Source: Sphingobacterium multivorum (lineage in GTDB: Bacteria > Bacteroidota > Bacteroidia > Sphingobacteriales > Sphingobacteriaceae). Taken from it: a stretch of DNA of 64,000 nt. A model generated the notes under the pieces. The model did no database searches, was not told where the DNA came from, and worked only from the letters and a program-made list of their open reading frames with translations. A program made the position numbers and the translations under genes. This document shows positions 45,038 to 55,385 of this stretch, in pieces; positions within the stretch are counted from its first letter, which is position 1; each line of letters opens with the position of its first letter. The stretch covers positions 5,394,001 through 5,458,000 of the forward strand of contig NZ_CP154261.1 in the NCBI RefSeq assembly GCF_039511225.1, written 5' to 3'.

Positions 45038-46669
45038 TTAATATCCAGGGTTTTGTTTTAAATTGGGATTAATAGCCAATTGATCCATCGGTACCGCATA
45101 AAGTTCTTTATTCTTATCGTTCGTCGCTTTATGATCCCACCAAGATCCGGATATATATTTCCCAAATCGGATTAAATCTGTCCGGCGCTTTCCTTCAAAA
45201 ATAAATTCGCGTCCCCGTTCCGCCAATAGCTCCTCCAATGTCAATGTAGCTACCGTGTACTGTGCCGCAGGCCAATCGGCTGCGCTGAATGCCCTTTTTC
45301 TGGATTCATTGACCAATTCAACCGCCTCACTGCTGGCTTTCCCTCCATTCTTGCGCATCAGTGCTTCGGCTTTATCAAAATAAATCTCCGTTAAACGATA
45401 AATAATATAATCGTTCTCCCAATAGTTGGCATCGTCTAAGGTACCTGATTTATATTTATTAAAACGAGCTCCAGAATTCTCCTCTCCTTTTGTCATACCA
45501 CCTTCTGAAGTCTTATCACCTTCGCTTTCTCTGCGAATTGAGTTGACAAACACCAGTGGTTTACCTGAATACTCTTCCGTCCCCAATACAGGTGTAGTGG
45601 TGCCGTATTTATATTGTGGTCCAAACAAAAACCATTCTTTCTTCCGCAAATCATTTTCAGCATACGCACTAAATGCAGTAGGAATAACAACAAATGCGTT
45701 CCATCCACCGTAGCCAACTTTGAGCACTTCCTTCATATAGTCGTAGCTCATGTAGAATCCCGACCAGTCAAATGTAAAACCTGCCTGCCGGCTGTACTGA
45801 AATTGAAATAGCGATTCGGGATTCGCCGAATTGGTATTACTGAACAATGCATTCAAATCAGGGCTCAATTTGGGAGCCCCCCCGATGCCGCCAGCTTGCC
45901 CAGAAATGATTTTGTCACATGCAGCGATACATTCATCATTCATCGCTTTACCCGACCATTTTTCTGCATTAAGATAGAGTTCAGCCAGCATGGCATAACC
46001 AGCAGCCATAGACACTTGACCAATGTTACTTGCTGAAGTTTTAGGTAATTTTCCTACATTTTCTTCCAGCTCCTTCTGTACAAATGCAAAGACCTCTGTT
46101 CTTGGTCTGGTTTCAGGGTTAATTGGATCGGCTACCTTTGTCACGATAGGAACGTTGCCCCAAAGATCCATTATCTTAATGTAGTGAAATGCCCGCATTA
46201 CTTTTAATTGCACAAGTATTTGCGTGCGCTCATCCTCCGTCAGATCGGCGATTTTAGTGATATCAAGTTTCTCAATATCCTGAATAGCATTATTGACATA
46301 GCCAACGCCGCCCCACATCAACTCCCAGGCCCCACGCATTCGGCTTTCATTGCTTGTCCAAGTGTGATAGTGCTGCCGGATATGATCTCCACCGTCATAT
46401 CCATGGCGTCCCTTTTGTGGCCAGGCTACCTGATCGGCACTTAATTCGGAATGATAATAAAAGCCATTTCCGCCTGTGGGTGCAAGCCAGGCCTGCATAT
46501 GCGTAAAAGGCCGGAGTGCAGCTTGCATAACTTCCCGTTTATTCTTGTAAAAATTATCATCTTTGATCTGACTATACACTGTCTCATCCAACTTGGTGCA
46601 GGAAGAAAAAGAGAGACCTAAAGTAATAGTGCTCAGGATGGCGAATAAATATTTATTTGTTTTTTTCAT
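45038..46669 (-). CDS. SusD/RagB-like outer-membrane lipoprotein (pair 2)
   Basis: 543 residues with lipobox LSFSSCTKLDE. SusD features are RAFHYIKIMDLWGNVPI, the AYAENDLRK region, IIYRLTEIYFDKAEALMRKNGG, ESRKRAF and the C-terminal GREFIFEGKRRTDLIRFGKY. It probably binds the glycan cut by the GH76 enzyme encoded next to it. 12 bp after SusC pair 2; 56 bp before the GH76 start. Confidence 0.95.
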   Translation of the reverse strand: MKKTNKYLFAILSTITLGLSFSSCTKLDETVYSQIKDDNFYKNKREVMQAALRPFTHMQAWLAPTGGNGFYYHSELSADQVAWPQKGRHGYDGGDHIRQHYHTWTSNESRMRGAWELMWGGVGYVNNAIQDIEKLDITKIADLTEDERTQILVQLKVMRAFHYIKIMDLWGNVPIVTKVADPINPETRPRTEVFAFVQKELEENVGKLPKTSASNIGQVSMAAGYAMLAELYLNAEKWSGKAMNDECIAACDKIISGQAGGIGGAPKLSPDLNALFSNTNSANPESLFQFQYSRQAGFTFDWSGFYMSYDYMKEVLKVGYGGWNAFVVIPTAFSAYAENDLRKKEWFLFGPQYKYGTTTPVLGTEEYSGKPLVFVNSIRRESEGDKTSEGGMTKGEENSGARFNKYKSGTLDDANYWENDYIIYRLTEIYFDKAEALMRKNGGKASSEAVELVNESRKRAFSAADWPAAQYTVATLTLEELLAERGREFIFEGKRRTDLIRFGKYISGSWWDHKATNDKNKELYAVPMDQLAINPNLKQNPGY

Positions 46670-46681
46670 AACCTTACTATT

Positions 46682-49600
46682 TTAAAATCCAACATTTAAA
46701 CCAATTGTCCAAGATCTTGTTCTTGGATAGAAACTGCGCGAATCAATCCCTGCTTCAAAACCTGTATCCTGCAACTCTGGATCAATGCCCGTATATTTGG
46801 TCATTGTTACGATATTTCTTCCTGTCGCATATACATATAGACTTTTGATATAATCAGTTTTTAATTTAAAGTTGTATCCCAATGTAATATTATCCAGCTT
46901 CACAAAGCTTCCGTTCTCGAGATAGTAATCAGAATATTGTGGATCCTGTTTAAGATCGGCATGTTTGGTAAAAGCACTTTCAAATACATTATTAGGCAAC
47001 CATTTTTGATTACCAAAGAACATATCCGCTGTATTTAAGATATCATACTTAAATTTACCTCTGAAAAACACGGTCAGATCGAAGCCCTTATAGGCAAACC
47101 GGTTACCTAGCGACGCATTGAATTTGGGGACACCATTTCCAATATAGGCGCGATCATTATCATTTATATCGGCAATGGTAGCCTTGGAACCGTCGGCTTT
47201 ATAGAAGAGCCATTCTCCAGCATCATTCAGACCCGCATAACGTTTTCCATAGAAGGAACCAATTTCACCGCCTTCTTCAAGACGAATGGCATCTCCAAGA
47301 TTACCTGGAGAAGGCAGACCGCCAAAAGTCATCCAATTACTTTTAAAGATATCATTGGACATGGTAACGAGTTTATTCTTTTGATAACTTCCGGCAAAAT
47401 CCACCGTCCATTTAAAATCTTCTTTTTGAATTGGAACTCCAGACAATTGCAATTCAACACCTTTATTCGAAACCTCGCCTACATTGTACCAAATGTTTGT
47501 ACTCACATAGGCTGGCTGTTGCGCCTTATATTGGTATAATAAATCTTTGGTTTTACGATTATAGACATCCAGAGATCCTGTTAGTCGGTTATTCCACAAA
47601 CCAAAATCAAGCCCGATATTCAATTCGGCTTTTTGTTCCCATTTTAAGTCTGGATTGGGGTTCTGTGTCGGTCCATACGTTTGATAATAGATGCCATCCT
47701 GTGGATACACCCCGCCTGTTCCCAATAAGATCAACGAATTGTAATTCGGGAAGCCCTGATTACCGGTTACCCCATACCCCACACGGAGCTTCAGATTGTT
47801 GACAAGGTCTTTATTGGAGAAAAAGTCTTCGTTGGTAATGGTCCATCCCGCAGAAATGGCAGGGAAATTACCCCATTTATGATTAGCTCCAAATCGTGAG
47901 GAGCCCTCCCGACGCAGAATTGCACTCACAAAGTACTTTTGGTCATAATTATAATTTACCCGTCCAAAAAAAGCAATCAGTTTATTGTCTTCCTTAAATG
48001 AGCCCATCGATGGTCTTGGCAATTTGGTATTTGTCAGAGCCGTACCACTTCCCATGTCCCAGTCTTGAAAAGCATCTGTTGTAAAGCCATTATTGGACAT
48101 TTCAAACCGCTCATAACCATTATATTGAAAACTGTAACCGAGTAAACCCGTTATATTATGCTTTTCATTGAATGTCTGGTTGTAATCAATGGTTGTTTCA
48201 AAGGTCTTGGACCAATTTAATTCATTTCTTTTCCAGGCATAGCCCATACCCTGATACTCAGAATTTTGGCGTTGATCCCAATCTTTGATCGACCGATATT
48301 GACGATCGTTCCAATTATTTCTAAGATAGGATCCGAAAGCTGATATGCTCAATGGTTCTATAATCTTGAGTTTCATACGCGCATCTCCTGAGAATGTTTC
48401 CTGATTGCGTTGATCTACACGGTTGGCCATACGATCCAGCGGATTAAAATTATTATAACCTTGGGTTTGGTAAAAACTCCCATCAGGATTGTATAACGGA
48501 GCAGTTGGATTGCGCTGGATCGCCTGTTCGAAATATTCCGTTTTTCCACCTAAAAGATCTGCTTTATTGAAATTGGCCGCAATATTACCGGAAAAAGTCA
48601 ATCGATCTTTTAATCCAGTTTGCGAAAAATTGACACGACCGCCGAATTGCTGGCGTCCATTCTGTTTGGCAATACCTTCGGCATTTTCATAGTTAATTGA
48701 AGCACGGTAGTTGGATTTATCGCCACCACCGCTGGCAACAAAATTATGGAATGTTGAAAAATTACCTTTATTGATCAATTCATCGTATAAATCCGTTGAC
48801 GCACCCAGGTCAAGATCAGGTTTATTCTGCCCTTTGACCACATAGTCTCTAAATTGCTGTGCATTCAACATGGAAGGTTTCTTTGCTACAGACTCATGTT
48901 GACCATAGGTATAATATTCAAATCGCGGCTCTCCGGATTTGCCTTTTTTAGTGGTCACTAAAATTACACCACCATTACCACGCGTCCCATAAATAGCGGC
49001 TGCAGATCCGTCCTTTAAAACATCAATGGATTCAATATCTCCTTGCTTGATCAAATCGAGATTTCCACCAGGAATACCATCAATGACAATAAGCGGGGAG
49101 TTGCCACCTTTCATGGAAGCCATCCCCCGCAATTGGATATCCGAACCAGCATTTGGATTGCTGCCCTGGGTTCTCGTCACGTTTAGCCCGGCAACTTTAC
49201 CTTGCACCAGATCCATTGGGTTGCGCATACCCCCTTGATTGAAATCCTTTTCTTTTACAGAGGCCACTGCTGAAGTCACTTCACTTTTCTTTTGTGTACC
49301 ATAACCGACAACAATAACCTCCTCCAATTGGTCTTCCGTCGCGGATAGACGAATATCAATCGGGGCTTTTCCGATTACTTTGACTTCGTTTGTTCGATAA
49401 CCGATGGACGACACGACCAGGACATCTCCTATCTTGGCTTGCAGGGCAAAATTACCCTGTCCATCCGATGTTGTACCTTTTGTGGATCCCTTGACGGTAA
49501 CCGAAACGCCGGAGACCCCTTCTCCAGTCTTTGCATCCTGTACCTTTCCCTTAATTAAATCCTGCAACTTAGTGACCTTATGGGTAATGGTCTCTTTTGG

Positions 49601-49726
49601 GTCTTCCCCCTTGGTAATGACATGTGCATTTGCCTGATGTATCGTCCCAGCGATAATAGCCAACGAAAAAAACAGCTTGGTATTTTTCGTTAAGCGGGCA
49701 AATGATTCTAAATCGATTCTGCTCAT
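46682..49726 (-). CDS. SusC/RagA-like TonB-dependent transporter (pair 2)
   Basis: 1014 residues. The N-terminus MSRIDLESFARLTKNTKLFF leads into a late hydrophobic signal (SLAIIAGTIHQANA), then a carboxypeptidase-regulatory-like domain (about 60-135). The plug shows EEVIVVGYGTQKKSEVTSAV and PLIVIDGIPGG with KDGSAAAIYGTRGNGGVILV. A barrel ends in TIGLNVGF. There is no STN domain. The N-terminal 35 residues closely resemble those of SusC pair 3, so the two genes are likely paralogs. Confidence 0.95.
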   Translation of the reverse strand: MSRIDLESFARLTKNTKLFFSLAIIAGTIHQANAHVITKGEDPKETITHKVTKLQDLIKGKVQDAKTGEGVSGVSVTVKGSTKGTTSDGQGNFALQAKIGDVLVVSSIGYRTNEVKVIGKAPIDIRLSATEDQLEEVIVVGYGTQKKSEVTSAVASVKEKDFNQGGMRNPMDLVQGKVAGLNVTRTQGSNPNAGSDIQLRGMASMKGGNSPLIVIDGIPGGNLDLIKQGDIESIDVLKDGSAAAIYGTRGNGGVILVTTKKGKSGEPRFEYYTYGQHESVAKKPSMLNAQQFRDYVVKGQNKPDLDLGASTDLYDELINKGNFSTFHNFVASGGGDKSNYRASINYENAEGIAKQNGRQQFGGRVNFSQTGLKDRLTFSGNIAANFNKADLLGGKTEYFEQAIQRNPTAPLYNPDGSFYQTQGYNNFNPLDRMANRVDQRNQETFSGDARMKLKIIEPLSISAFGSYLRNNWNDRQYRSIKDWDQRQNSEYQGMGYAWKRNELNWSKTFETTIDYNQTFNEKHNITGLLGYSFQYNGYERFEMSNNGFTTDAFQDWDMGSGTALTNTKLPRPSMGSFKEDNKLIAFFGRVNYNYDQKYFVSAILRREGSSRFGANHKWGNFPAISAGWTITNEDFFSNKDLVNNLKLRVGYGVTGNQGFPNYNSLILLGTGGVYPQDGIYYQTYGPTQNPNPDLKWEQKAELNIGLDFGLWNNRLTGSLDVYNRKTKDLLYQYKAQQPAYVSTNIWYNVGEVSNKGVELQLSGVPIQKEDFKWTVDFAGSYQKNKLVTMSNDIFKSNWMTFGGLPSPGNLGDAIRLEEGGEIGSFYGKRYAGLNDAGEWLFYKADGSKATIADINDNDRAYIGNGVPKFNASLGNRFAYKGFDLTVFFRGKFKYDILNTADMFFGNQKWLPNNVFESAFTKHADLKQDPQYSDYYLENGSFVKLDNITLGYNFKLKTDYIKSLYVYATGRNIVTMTKYTGIDPELQDTGFEAGIDSRSFYPRTRSWTIGLNVGF

Positions 49727-50245
49727 ATAACTAGTGATTTTGGTTTATAAAACGTTTTAGCTTTGATAAGCTAAGACGATCATGTTTAATTAGTATCTTC
49801 TTCAATAATTAATAGTAATACCTGATCCCCATCTCTATCGTAATAGATTAAATCTGGCAGCCTATTAATTATTTATTATTAAAAAAAACATAAAAATGCA
49901 CCTAAGCTGGAACAACTCAGCATATAATCAGTGTAAAAAACAAAGCAAAAGCGGTTTTGCTATTTAAAGAAAAAAAAGCGAATGTGATTTTATCTAAATT
50001 ATATGTTTGTTGATTTTTCTCTTTTTGGTTATTGTTTTTAGTTTAAGTGTTTGATTGTGGATTCAAGATAGGATTTTAATTTTAAAGGGAAAAGGTTTTT
50101 TTAAAATTTTAAACAGTATCGCTATAGATGTTACCTAAACACCTAATTTCCCCGTTTATTGTCACTAGATTCCATTGCGTTAGGCGTTTTTTATAAAAAA
50201 AAATGGCCATCGATTGATGGCCATTTTAAACTCAGATTTTGAAGA
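49727..50245. other. 519-bp spacer: SusC pair 2 leader and SusD pair 3 terminator
   Basis: No gene. Next to the SusC start, 49727-49785 contains the leader element also seen before SusC pair 3, with a hairpin formed by TTAGCTT (49757-49763) and AAGCTAA. Further upstream, 50021-50033 has CTTTTTGGTTATT, repeated at 55282-55294 before SusC pair 3. A strong terminator for SusD pair 3 lies at 50195-50227. Confidence 0.6.
50195..50227 (-). terminator. Intrinsic terminator after SusD pair 3
   Basis: AAAATGGCCATC (50200-50211) and GATGGCCATTTT (50216-50227) pair perfectly with a 4-nt loop. On the minus strand a T run (50203-50195) follows. It separates SusC/D pair 3 from pair 2. Confidence 0.9.
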
Positions 50246-51808
50246 CTATTGATAGCCTGCATTTTGTGTCAACTTATTATTTCGCTGAATTTCATCTGGA
50301 GAAATCGGCCATAATAAGTCTGTTTCTTTGAATGTTGCACCAGATCCGTTCTTAGCCCCAATCAATGGTACGAAATCGACTTTACCAGCCTCAGTTGTTG
50401 AAATTACAGGGAACATTTTCGTTCTAACAATATCGTCCCACATTTTAAATTCCAACGGGAACTCGCGGAGACGCTCTTTCCAGCATTCTTTCACAAAATT
50501 GTCTGCTGATAAGGTTAGTAATTCGGCTGTATACGCAGCAACTGATTTCCCTTCGGTATTGGCACGTGCTTTTACCTGAGCTAAATAACCTGCAGCCTCA
50601 GCACTCACGCCAGATGTTTTCGCGATTCCTTCTGCAGCGATAAGCAAAGCTTCAGGGTAACGATAGAAGTTCCAGTCTTTAGTCGCTTTTCCTGTTGTCA
50701 ATAGCGCCTCTTCATCCACAAAATACCATATTCCCGCATCCGTTGATTCCCACACTTTTCCATTTTTTGGATTCGTATACTTCCAATGATAGAACTGATT
50801 CGGCTGGATACGAAGATCCTTGCTCTCGTAGACATTCAAAAATTGTTTGGTTGGTCCATAGATTCTTTCAAAGATCGAATAGGATGTAAATAACGATACG
50901 GCTGACGAATTGAAAGCATAAGTTGGCCACCAGCTACCATCGCGGATAGTCGCATTATACTCCTGTGCATAAATTACTTCATCCAGATCATCCGTCGTAC
51001 GTAATTTATTATAGGCACTATTCATCCCAAGATTGGTGTTTGTGGTCATACTATGACCTGAGCCAATGACAATCTTTGCTGCCGCTGCAGCATCAGCATA
51101 TTTACCCTGTTGTAGGTAAACATTGGCCAAAGTCATTGCCGCCGCATATTTGGTTATCCGGTGTCCATTTGCAGCAAATGTTGCAGCAGGAAGGAGTTCC
51201 ACAGCAGACTTCAAATCGGACTCAATTAATTCATATACTTTCGCAGCATCCGTACGTTCCAAGTATAGATTGTCTTTTAAAGACTCATTTGGCGTCGTAT
51301 AAAAAGGGATAGCACCAAAAGTCTTTACCAGATAAAAATAGTTAAATGCGCGAAAGAACTTTGCTTCTCCAACCAAGCTATTCTTAACAGCATCCGCCAT
51401 GTTGATTTGAGGAATGTATTGGATAGCGGCATTGGATACGTTGATTGCTTTATAGCTTTCATCCCAAATGGTATTCATTGTGTTGGAGATGATACTGGTA
51501 TTGCTTTGACGAGTCAATTCTCTGGCAAATAAACAGATCCGTTCTTGTCCTTCATAGCTGCTTGTAAAATAGCCCGTCAACATGGAGTTGATAGAAGCTG
51601 TGGGGCCGAGGTAAGCGCTTGACGCGTATGAATAACGTTGAGGTGCACCATTACGGTACAGATAATTGACATTCTCTCTAGCCTGAGACTCAGTTTTATA
51701 AAAGCTTCCCAAAACAACCCCAGATTTGGGGTCTTCTTCCAAAAATTTATTACAAGAAGTTGTCAATGCCAACCCGGCCAATAACAACATACATAATTTA
51801 TTCTTCAT
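50246..51808 (-). CDS. SusD/RagB-like outer-membrane lipoprotein (pair 3)
   Basis: 520 residues with lipobox LALTTSCNKFLEED. SusD features are GEAKFFRAFNYFYLVKTFGAIPFY, the TPR-like helices KYADAAAAAKIV, WNFYRYPEALLIAAEGIAKTSG, VKARANTEG and ECWKERLREFPLEFKMWDDIVRTKMF. No glycosidase is encoded next to this pair, so its ligand cannot be guessed from context. It ends at a strong terminator. Confidence 0.94.
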   Translation of the reverse strand: MKNKLCMLLLAGLALTTSCNKFLEEDPKSGVVLGSFYKTESQARENVNYLYRNGAPQRYSYASSAYLGPTASINSMLTGYFTSSYEGQERICLFARELTRQSNTSIISNTMNTIWDESYKAINVSNAAIQYIPQINMADAVKNSLVGEAKFFRAFNYFYLVKTFGAIPFYTTPNESLKDNLYLERTDAAKVYELIESDLKSAVELLPAATFAANGHRITKYAAAMTLANVYLQQGKYADAAAAAKIVIGSGHSMTTNTNLGMNSAYNKLRTTDDLDEVIYAQEYNATIRDGSWWPTYAFNSSAVSLFTSYSIFERIYGPTKQFLNVYESKDLRIQPNQFYHWKYTNPKNGKVWESTDAGIWYFVDEEALLTTGKATKDWNFYRYPEALLIAAEGIAKTSGVSAEAAGYLAQVKARANTEGKSVAAYTAELLTLSADNFVKECWKERLREFPLEFKMWDDIVRTKMFPVISTTEAGKVDFVPLIGAKNGSGATFKETDLLWPISPDEIQRNNKLTQNAGYQ

Positions 51809-51826
51809 TTTGTTAAATTCTAAGAG

Positions 51827-54800
51827 TTAAAAGGTTACATTCACACCTACAGAAAAAGTTTTCGCTCTAGGATAAGAGAAGAAAGTCATGTTCTGACCGA
51901 ACTTACTTTCTCCTTGAGAAGTACTTTCGGGGTCATAACCTAAGAACTCCTTCGATGTAAATAAGAATGGATTATTCGCAGATGCATAAACACGTAATCT
52001 AGACATACCGACACGTTTCAGCACATCAGGATTAAAGGTGTATCCCAACTGAATCAAATTGACACGAAGGTAAGACCCATCAGCTACCCAAGCATCGTCT
52101 ACGTTCGTATCTTGTCCGGCATGTCCACCATTCGTTAGATAGATAGCCTGCTGCATCGTATTCGGATTCGAGCCATTATACGCATCTGTCAGGATATTTT
52201 TTAAACCATTGGTAATACCAAAACGGTCGTAGGTCGAATGGAAGAACTGTTGCATGACATCTACCCCCTTTACAAACTGCATATCCAACGTAAAATCGAA
52301 GTTTTTGTAGCGTAAGTTATTGATAAAACTACCGGTCCAATCTGGCAGCCCTTTTCCAATGATCTCTTTCTCTGCCGATCTCTTCGCACGTCCAATCTGA
52401 CTTGTCGTTGCATTGCCGGCATCGACATCCGCCTGTGTATATACACCTAGTCGACGGTAGCCATAGAAGCTATTCAGGTTCTCGCCCACACGAATAATAC
52501 TATTGGCACCACCTACCCAAAAGTTCATTTGGATATCTTCATTATTCTCACCAAGTTTTACGACTTTGTTTTGGTTATAGTTGGCATTTAAGGATGCTTT
52601 CCAACTAAAATCTTCGTGATTGAAGATGGTTCCATTGATCATCAAATCCAAACCTTGGTTCTTTACAGATCCAATATTTTTATAGACTGAACTAAAACCA
52701 GAAGAGTGAGGCAATGGAGCTTCTAATAGGAGGTCATTGGTCTTTTTATGGTAGTAAGAGACATCAAAATTCAATCGATTTTGAAACAAACCCAATTCGA
52801 CTCCGACGTCATATTGGGCAGTTTTCTCCCATTTTAAATCCGGATTCGCGATAGACTCGACATAAGACCACGTTGCTCGTTGACCATTTAGTAAAGTTGT
52901 TCCAGTAGCAACATTCGCAAGTGAACTATACGGATCAATCTCCGAGTTACCTGTTAGACCATAACTTGTATGTAGTTTCAAATTGCTGATCTTATCATTT
53001 CCTTTTAGGAAATCTTCATTTCCCACATTCCATGCTAAACCTGCGGATGGGAAGAAAGCGTATTTCTTGTCTAAACCAAATTTGGAAGCTCCATCATAAC
53101 GGCTTGTAAATACCACCGAATAACGGTCATCATACGAATAATTAGCGCGTAAAAAATAGGAGTTCATTGCCCACTTGTCATATGCTGAATACGGTGGATC
53201 AGGGATTGTTCCGGCTCCCATATTATTGTATTCATAGAAATCGTCAGCAAAGCCTGTCGTACGACTTCCATCATAATCATTGGTCCGTGCCTGCCACGAG
53301 AGACCTGCCATCGCATTGATCCGATGCTTGTCAATTTTTTTATTATAAGTCAGGTAAGTTTCTTCTTGCCAGTAAAGTGTATTACGGTGATTAATTTCCG
53401 CCCAACCATTTGGTCTGGAAATATTATTTAGAGTTACAGAAGAATAGCCACGGTAAGTCTTCTGATGATTATCAATACCCAATTGGGTTTTTAAGTCCAA
53501 ACCTTCTGCCAAGTGGAAGGTCAATGCTGCATTTCCAAAAATCTGCGTATTGTAACGCATGCGTTTTTGCTTGTCTAAAATAGCGACTGGATTAGACATA
53601 CCTTCAAAACCCAATGTTTCTGCTACTTTTGAAGAAGAGGAATTGGTATAAGTACCGTCCTTTTCGTAGACTGGATACCAAGGAATCATCTCGATCATGG
53701 TACGACGCGCTTCTTGTCCACCACCGTCTTCTGGTGTATAACGTCCCCAAGTATGGTTAACAGTTAAGTTAATTGCTGTAGAAAGCCATGATGTTGGTTT
53801 AGCATCATAAGCAAGCTTTCCATTGATACGCTTATTCCAGGTATTATTAACGACACCTTGCTGATCGGTATAATTCAAGAAAGCCCCGACAGAAGATTTG
53901 TCATCACCCTGTTGTACGTTCAACTGATGATTGTGCGAAATAGCTGTACGTGTTGCTTCCCGTTGCCAATCTGTATTATAAAGCGGGTTGCCATTGGCAT
54001 CGAAATAATTGGCATCATTAAACCAGGTCTTTTTATCCAAAGACCAGGATTTCCCTTGGTACTTATTTTCATTTTGTAAGCCGATCATAAAGGCATCTAC
54101 CCATTCCTGTGCATTCAATACATCCATGTAGCGTTGAACCGAGCTCACACCAGCAGATCCTTGATAACTAATTGTTTTGGACCCATCTTTGTTTCCACGT
54201 TTTGTTGTTACCAAGATAACCCCGTTTGCACCACGTGCACCGTAGATTGCTGCCGAAGATGCGTCTTTCAATACCTCGATATTCTCGATATCATTCGGAT
54301 TCAACAACTGAAAGTCTTCCATCACAACCCCGTCCACAACATAGAGTGGATTGGATGATGAATTGATCGTAGCCACACCACGAATGACCACACGGTTGGC
54401 GTAAGCACCAGGTTGGCTCGAGTTGGAAAAGATATTCACCCCCGAAGCCTTACCTCTTAAGTTATCCAGCGGACTAAAGTTCTGATCTTTGATCATGTCG
54501 GCTCCTTTAACCATCGCAATAGAACCTGTTACATCCGATTTACGCATGGTACCGTAACCAACAACGACAACTTCGTCCAATTGGCTTTGATCATCGTCCA
54601 ATTGTACAGAAACAGTTGCACCGGAAACAGTGACTTCTTTGGCTTTGTAACCAATGGAAGAAACCACCAATACATCCCCCGATTTAGCATCCAAAGTAAA
54701 ATTACCCAAGGCATCAGATTGTGTGCCCTTCGAAGTTCCTTTTACAGCGATGTTAACTCCTGAAATTGGTTTTCCAGCAGCATCCAATACTTTTCCTTTA

Positions 54801-54973
54801 ACTTGCTGCTGCACATGGTTTACTTCTTTTACGAAGGATTTTCCTTCGTAATTGACTGAAGTTCCGACAGCGGCATTGACTTGTTGGAAAGTACCAGCAA
54901 TGACAGCCAATGAGAAAAATAACTTTGATTTTTTCCCAAGCTGCGCAAATGATTTTACGTCAACTTTGCTCAT
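51827..54973 (-). CDS. SusC/RagA-like TonB-dependent transporter (pair 3)
   Basis: 1048 residues. N-terminus MSKVDVKSFAQLGKKSKLFF with signal SLAVIAGTFQQVNA, then a carboxypeptidase-regulatory-like domain (about 60-135) and the plug with DEVVVVGYGTMRKSDVTGSI. PLYVVDGVVMEDFQLLNPND and KDASSAAIYGARGANGVILV follow. The barrel ends in KTFSVGVNVTF. There is no STN domain. The N-terminus and leader are shared with SusC pair 2, which suggests a duplicated cassette that has since diverged in the ligand-facing parts. Confidence 0.96.
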   Translation of the reverse strand: MSKVDVKSFAQLGKKSKLFFSLAVIAGTFQQVNAAVGTSVNYEGKSFVKEVNHVQQQVKGKVLDAAGKPISGVNIAVKGTSKGTQSDALGNFTLDAKSGDVLVVSSIGYKAKEVTVSGATVSVQLDDDQSQLDEVVVVGYGTMRKSDVTGSIAMVKGADMIKDQNFSPLDNLRGKASGVNIFSNSSQPGAYANRVVIRGVATINSSSNPLYVVDGVVMEDFQLLNPNDIENIEVLKDASSAAIYGARGANGVILVTTKRGNKDGSKTISYQGSAGVSSVQRYMDVLNAQEWVDAFMIGLQNENKYQGKSWSLDKKTWFNDANYFDANGNPLYNTDWQREATRTAISHNHQLNVQQGDDKSSVGAFLNYTDQQGVVNNTWNKRINGKLAYDAKPTSWLSTAINLTVNHTWGRYTPEDGGGQEARRTMIEMIPWYPVYEKDGTYTNSSSSKVAETLGFEGMSNPVAILDKQKRMRYNTQIFGNAALTFHLAEGLDLKTQLGIDNHQKTYRGYSSVTLNNISRPNGWAEINHRNTLYWQEETYLTYNKKIDKHRINAMAGLSWQARTNDYDGSRTTGFADDFYEYNNMGAGTIPDPPYSAYDKWAMNSYFLRANYSYDDRYSVVFTSRYDGASKFGLDKKYAFFPSAGLAWNVGNEDFLKGNDKISNLKLHTSYGLTGNSEIDPYSSLANVATGTTLLNGQRATWSYVESIANPDLKWEKTAQYDVGVELGLFQNRLNFDVSYYHKKTNDLLLEAPLPHSSGFSSVYKNIGSVKNQGLDLMINGTIFNHEDFSWKASLNANYNQNKVVKLGENNEDIQMNFWVGGANSIIRVGENLNSFYGYRRLGVYTQADVDAGNATTSQIGRAKRSAEKEIIGKGLPDWTGSFINNLRYKNFDFTLDMQFVKGVDVMQQFFHSTYDRFGITNGLKNILTDAYNGSNPNTMQQAIYLTNGGHAGQDTNVDDAWVADGSYLRVNLIQLGYTFNPDVLKRVGMSRLRVYASANNPFLFTSKEFLGYDPESTSQGESKFGQNMTFFSYPRAKTFSVGVNVTF

Positions 54974-55385
54974 ATTAATAGTGATTTGGTTTATAAAAAC
55001 GTTTTAGCAAAAGATGCTTAAAACGTCTAGTTTAATTTAGTTTCCCTTAATTGATGTTTTTAAAAATCGATCCGCTTTCTTAAAAATTTGGATATCCAAT
55101 TCCTTTTTTGTTTTCATTCTTTCGTTTAACATAAAAGAGAAAACAGCAGGTTTAGACTACCTCTGGGCTCATTAACCCAAAGGGCTCCTAATAAATTGAG
55201 CTAAATCGCTTTTGCTTTTTTTGTAAAATTTTTTGGTTTCCCTATTTTGGTTTTTTAATTGTCTATTACTTTTTATCTTTCCTTTTTGGTTATTATTTCT
55301 TGGTTTTAACGTGCTATTCTTTGGAAAGATAGCACTTTAATTTTACTGGGGAAAGATTTATTTTCAAAAGCTTTCCCCGGTAAAA
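54974..55385. other. 412-bp spacer with the SusC pair 3 leader
   Basis: No gene. 54974-55035 carries the leader shared with SusC pair 2: a conserved GTGATTTGGTTTATAAAAAC block and a hairpin of ACGTTTTAGC (54999-55008) with GCTTAAAACGT. 55282-55294 repeats CTTTTTGGTTATT. At its far end lies the stem-loop of the GMC operon (55341-55385). Confidence 0.6.
55341..55385 (-). terminator. Stem-loop directly after the GMC oxidoreductase stop
   Basis: TTTTACTGGGGAAAG (55341-55355) pairs with CTTTCCCCGGTAAAA (55371-55385) over 15 positions with one T-G mismatch or wobble, and a 15-nt loop. It begins at the base beside the stop codon. The T tract on the minus strand is weak, so it may be a terminator or an mRNA 3'-end stabilizer. 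Confidence 0.55.

Noticed and set aside
47431..47802. 123-codon plus-strand frame within SusC pair 2
   Set aside because: Antisense shadow of the TonB-dependent transporter; no support.
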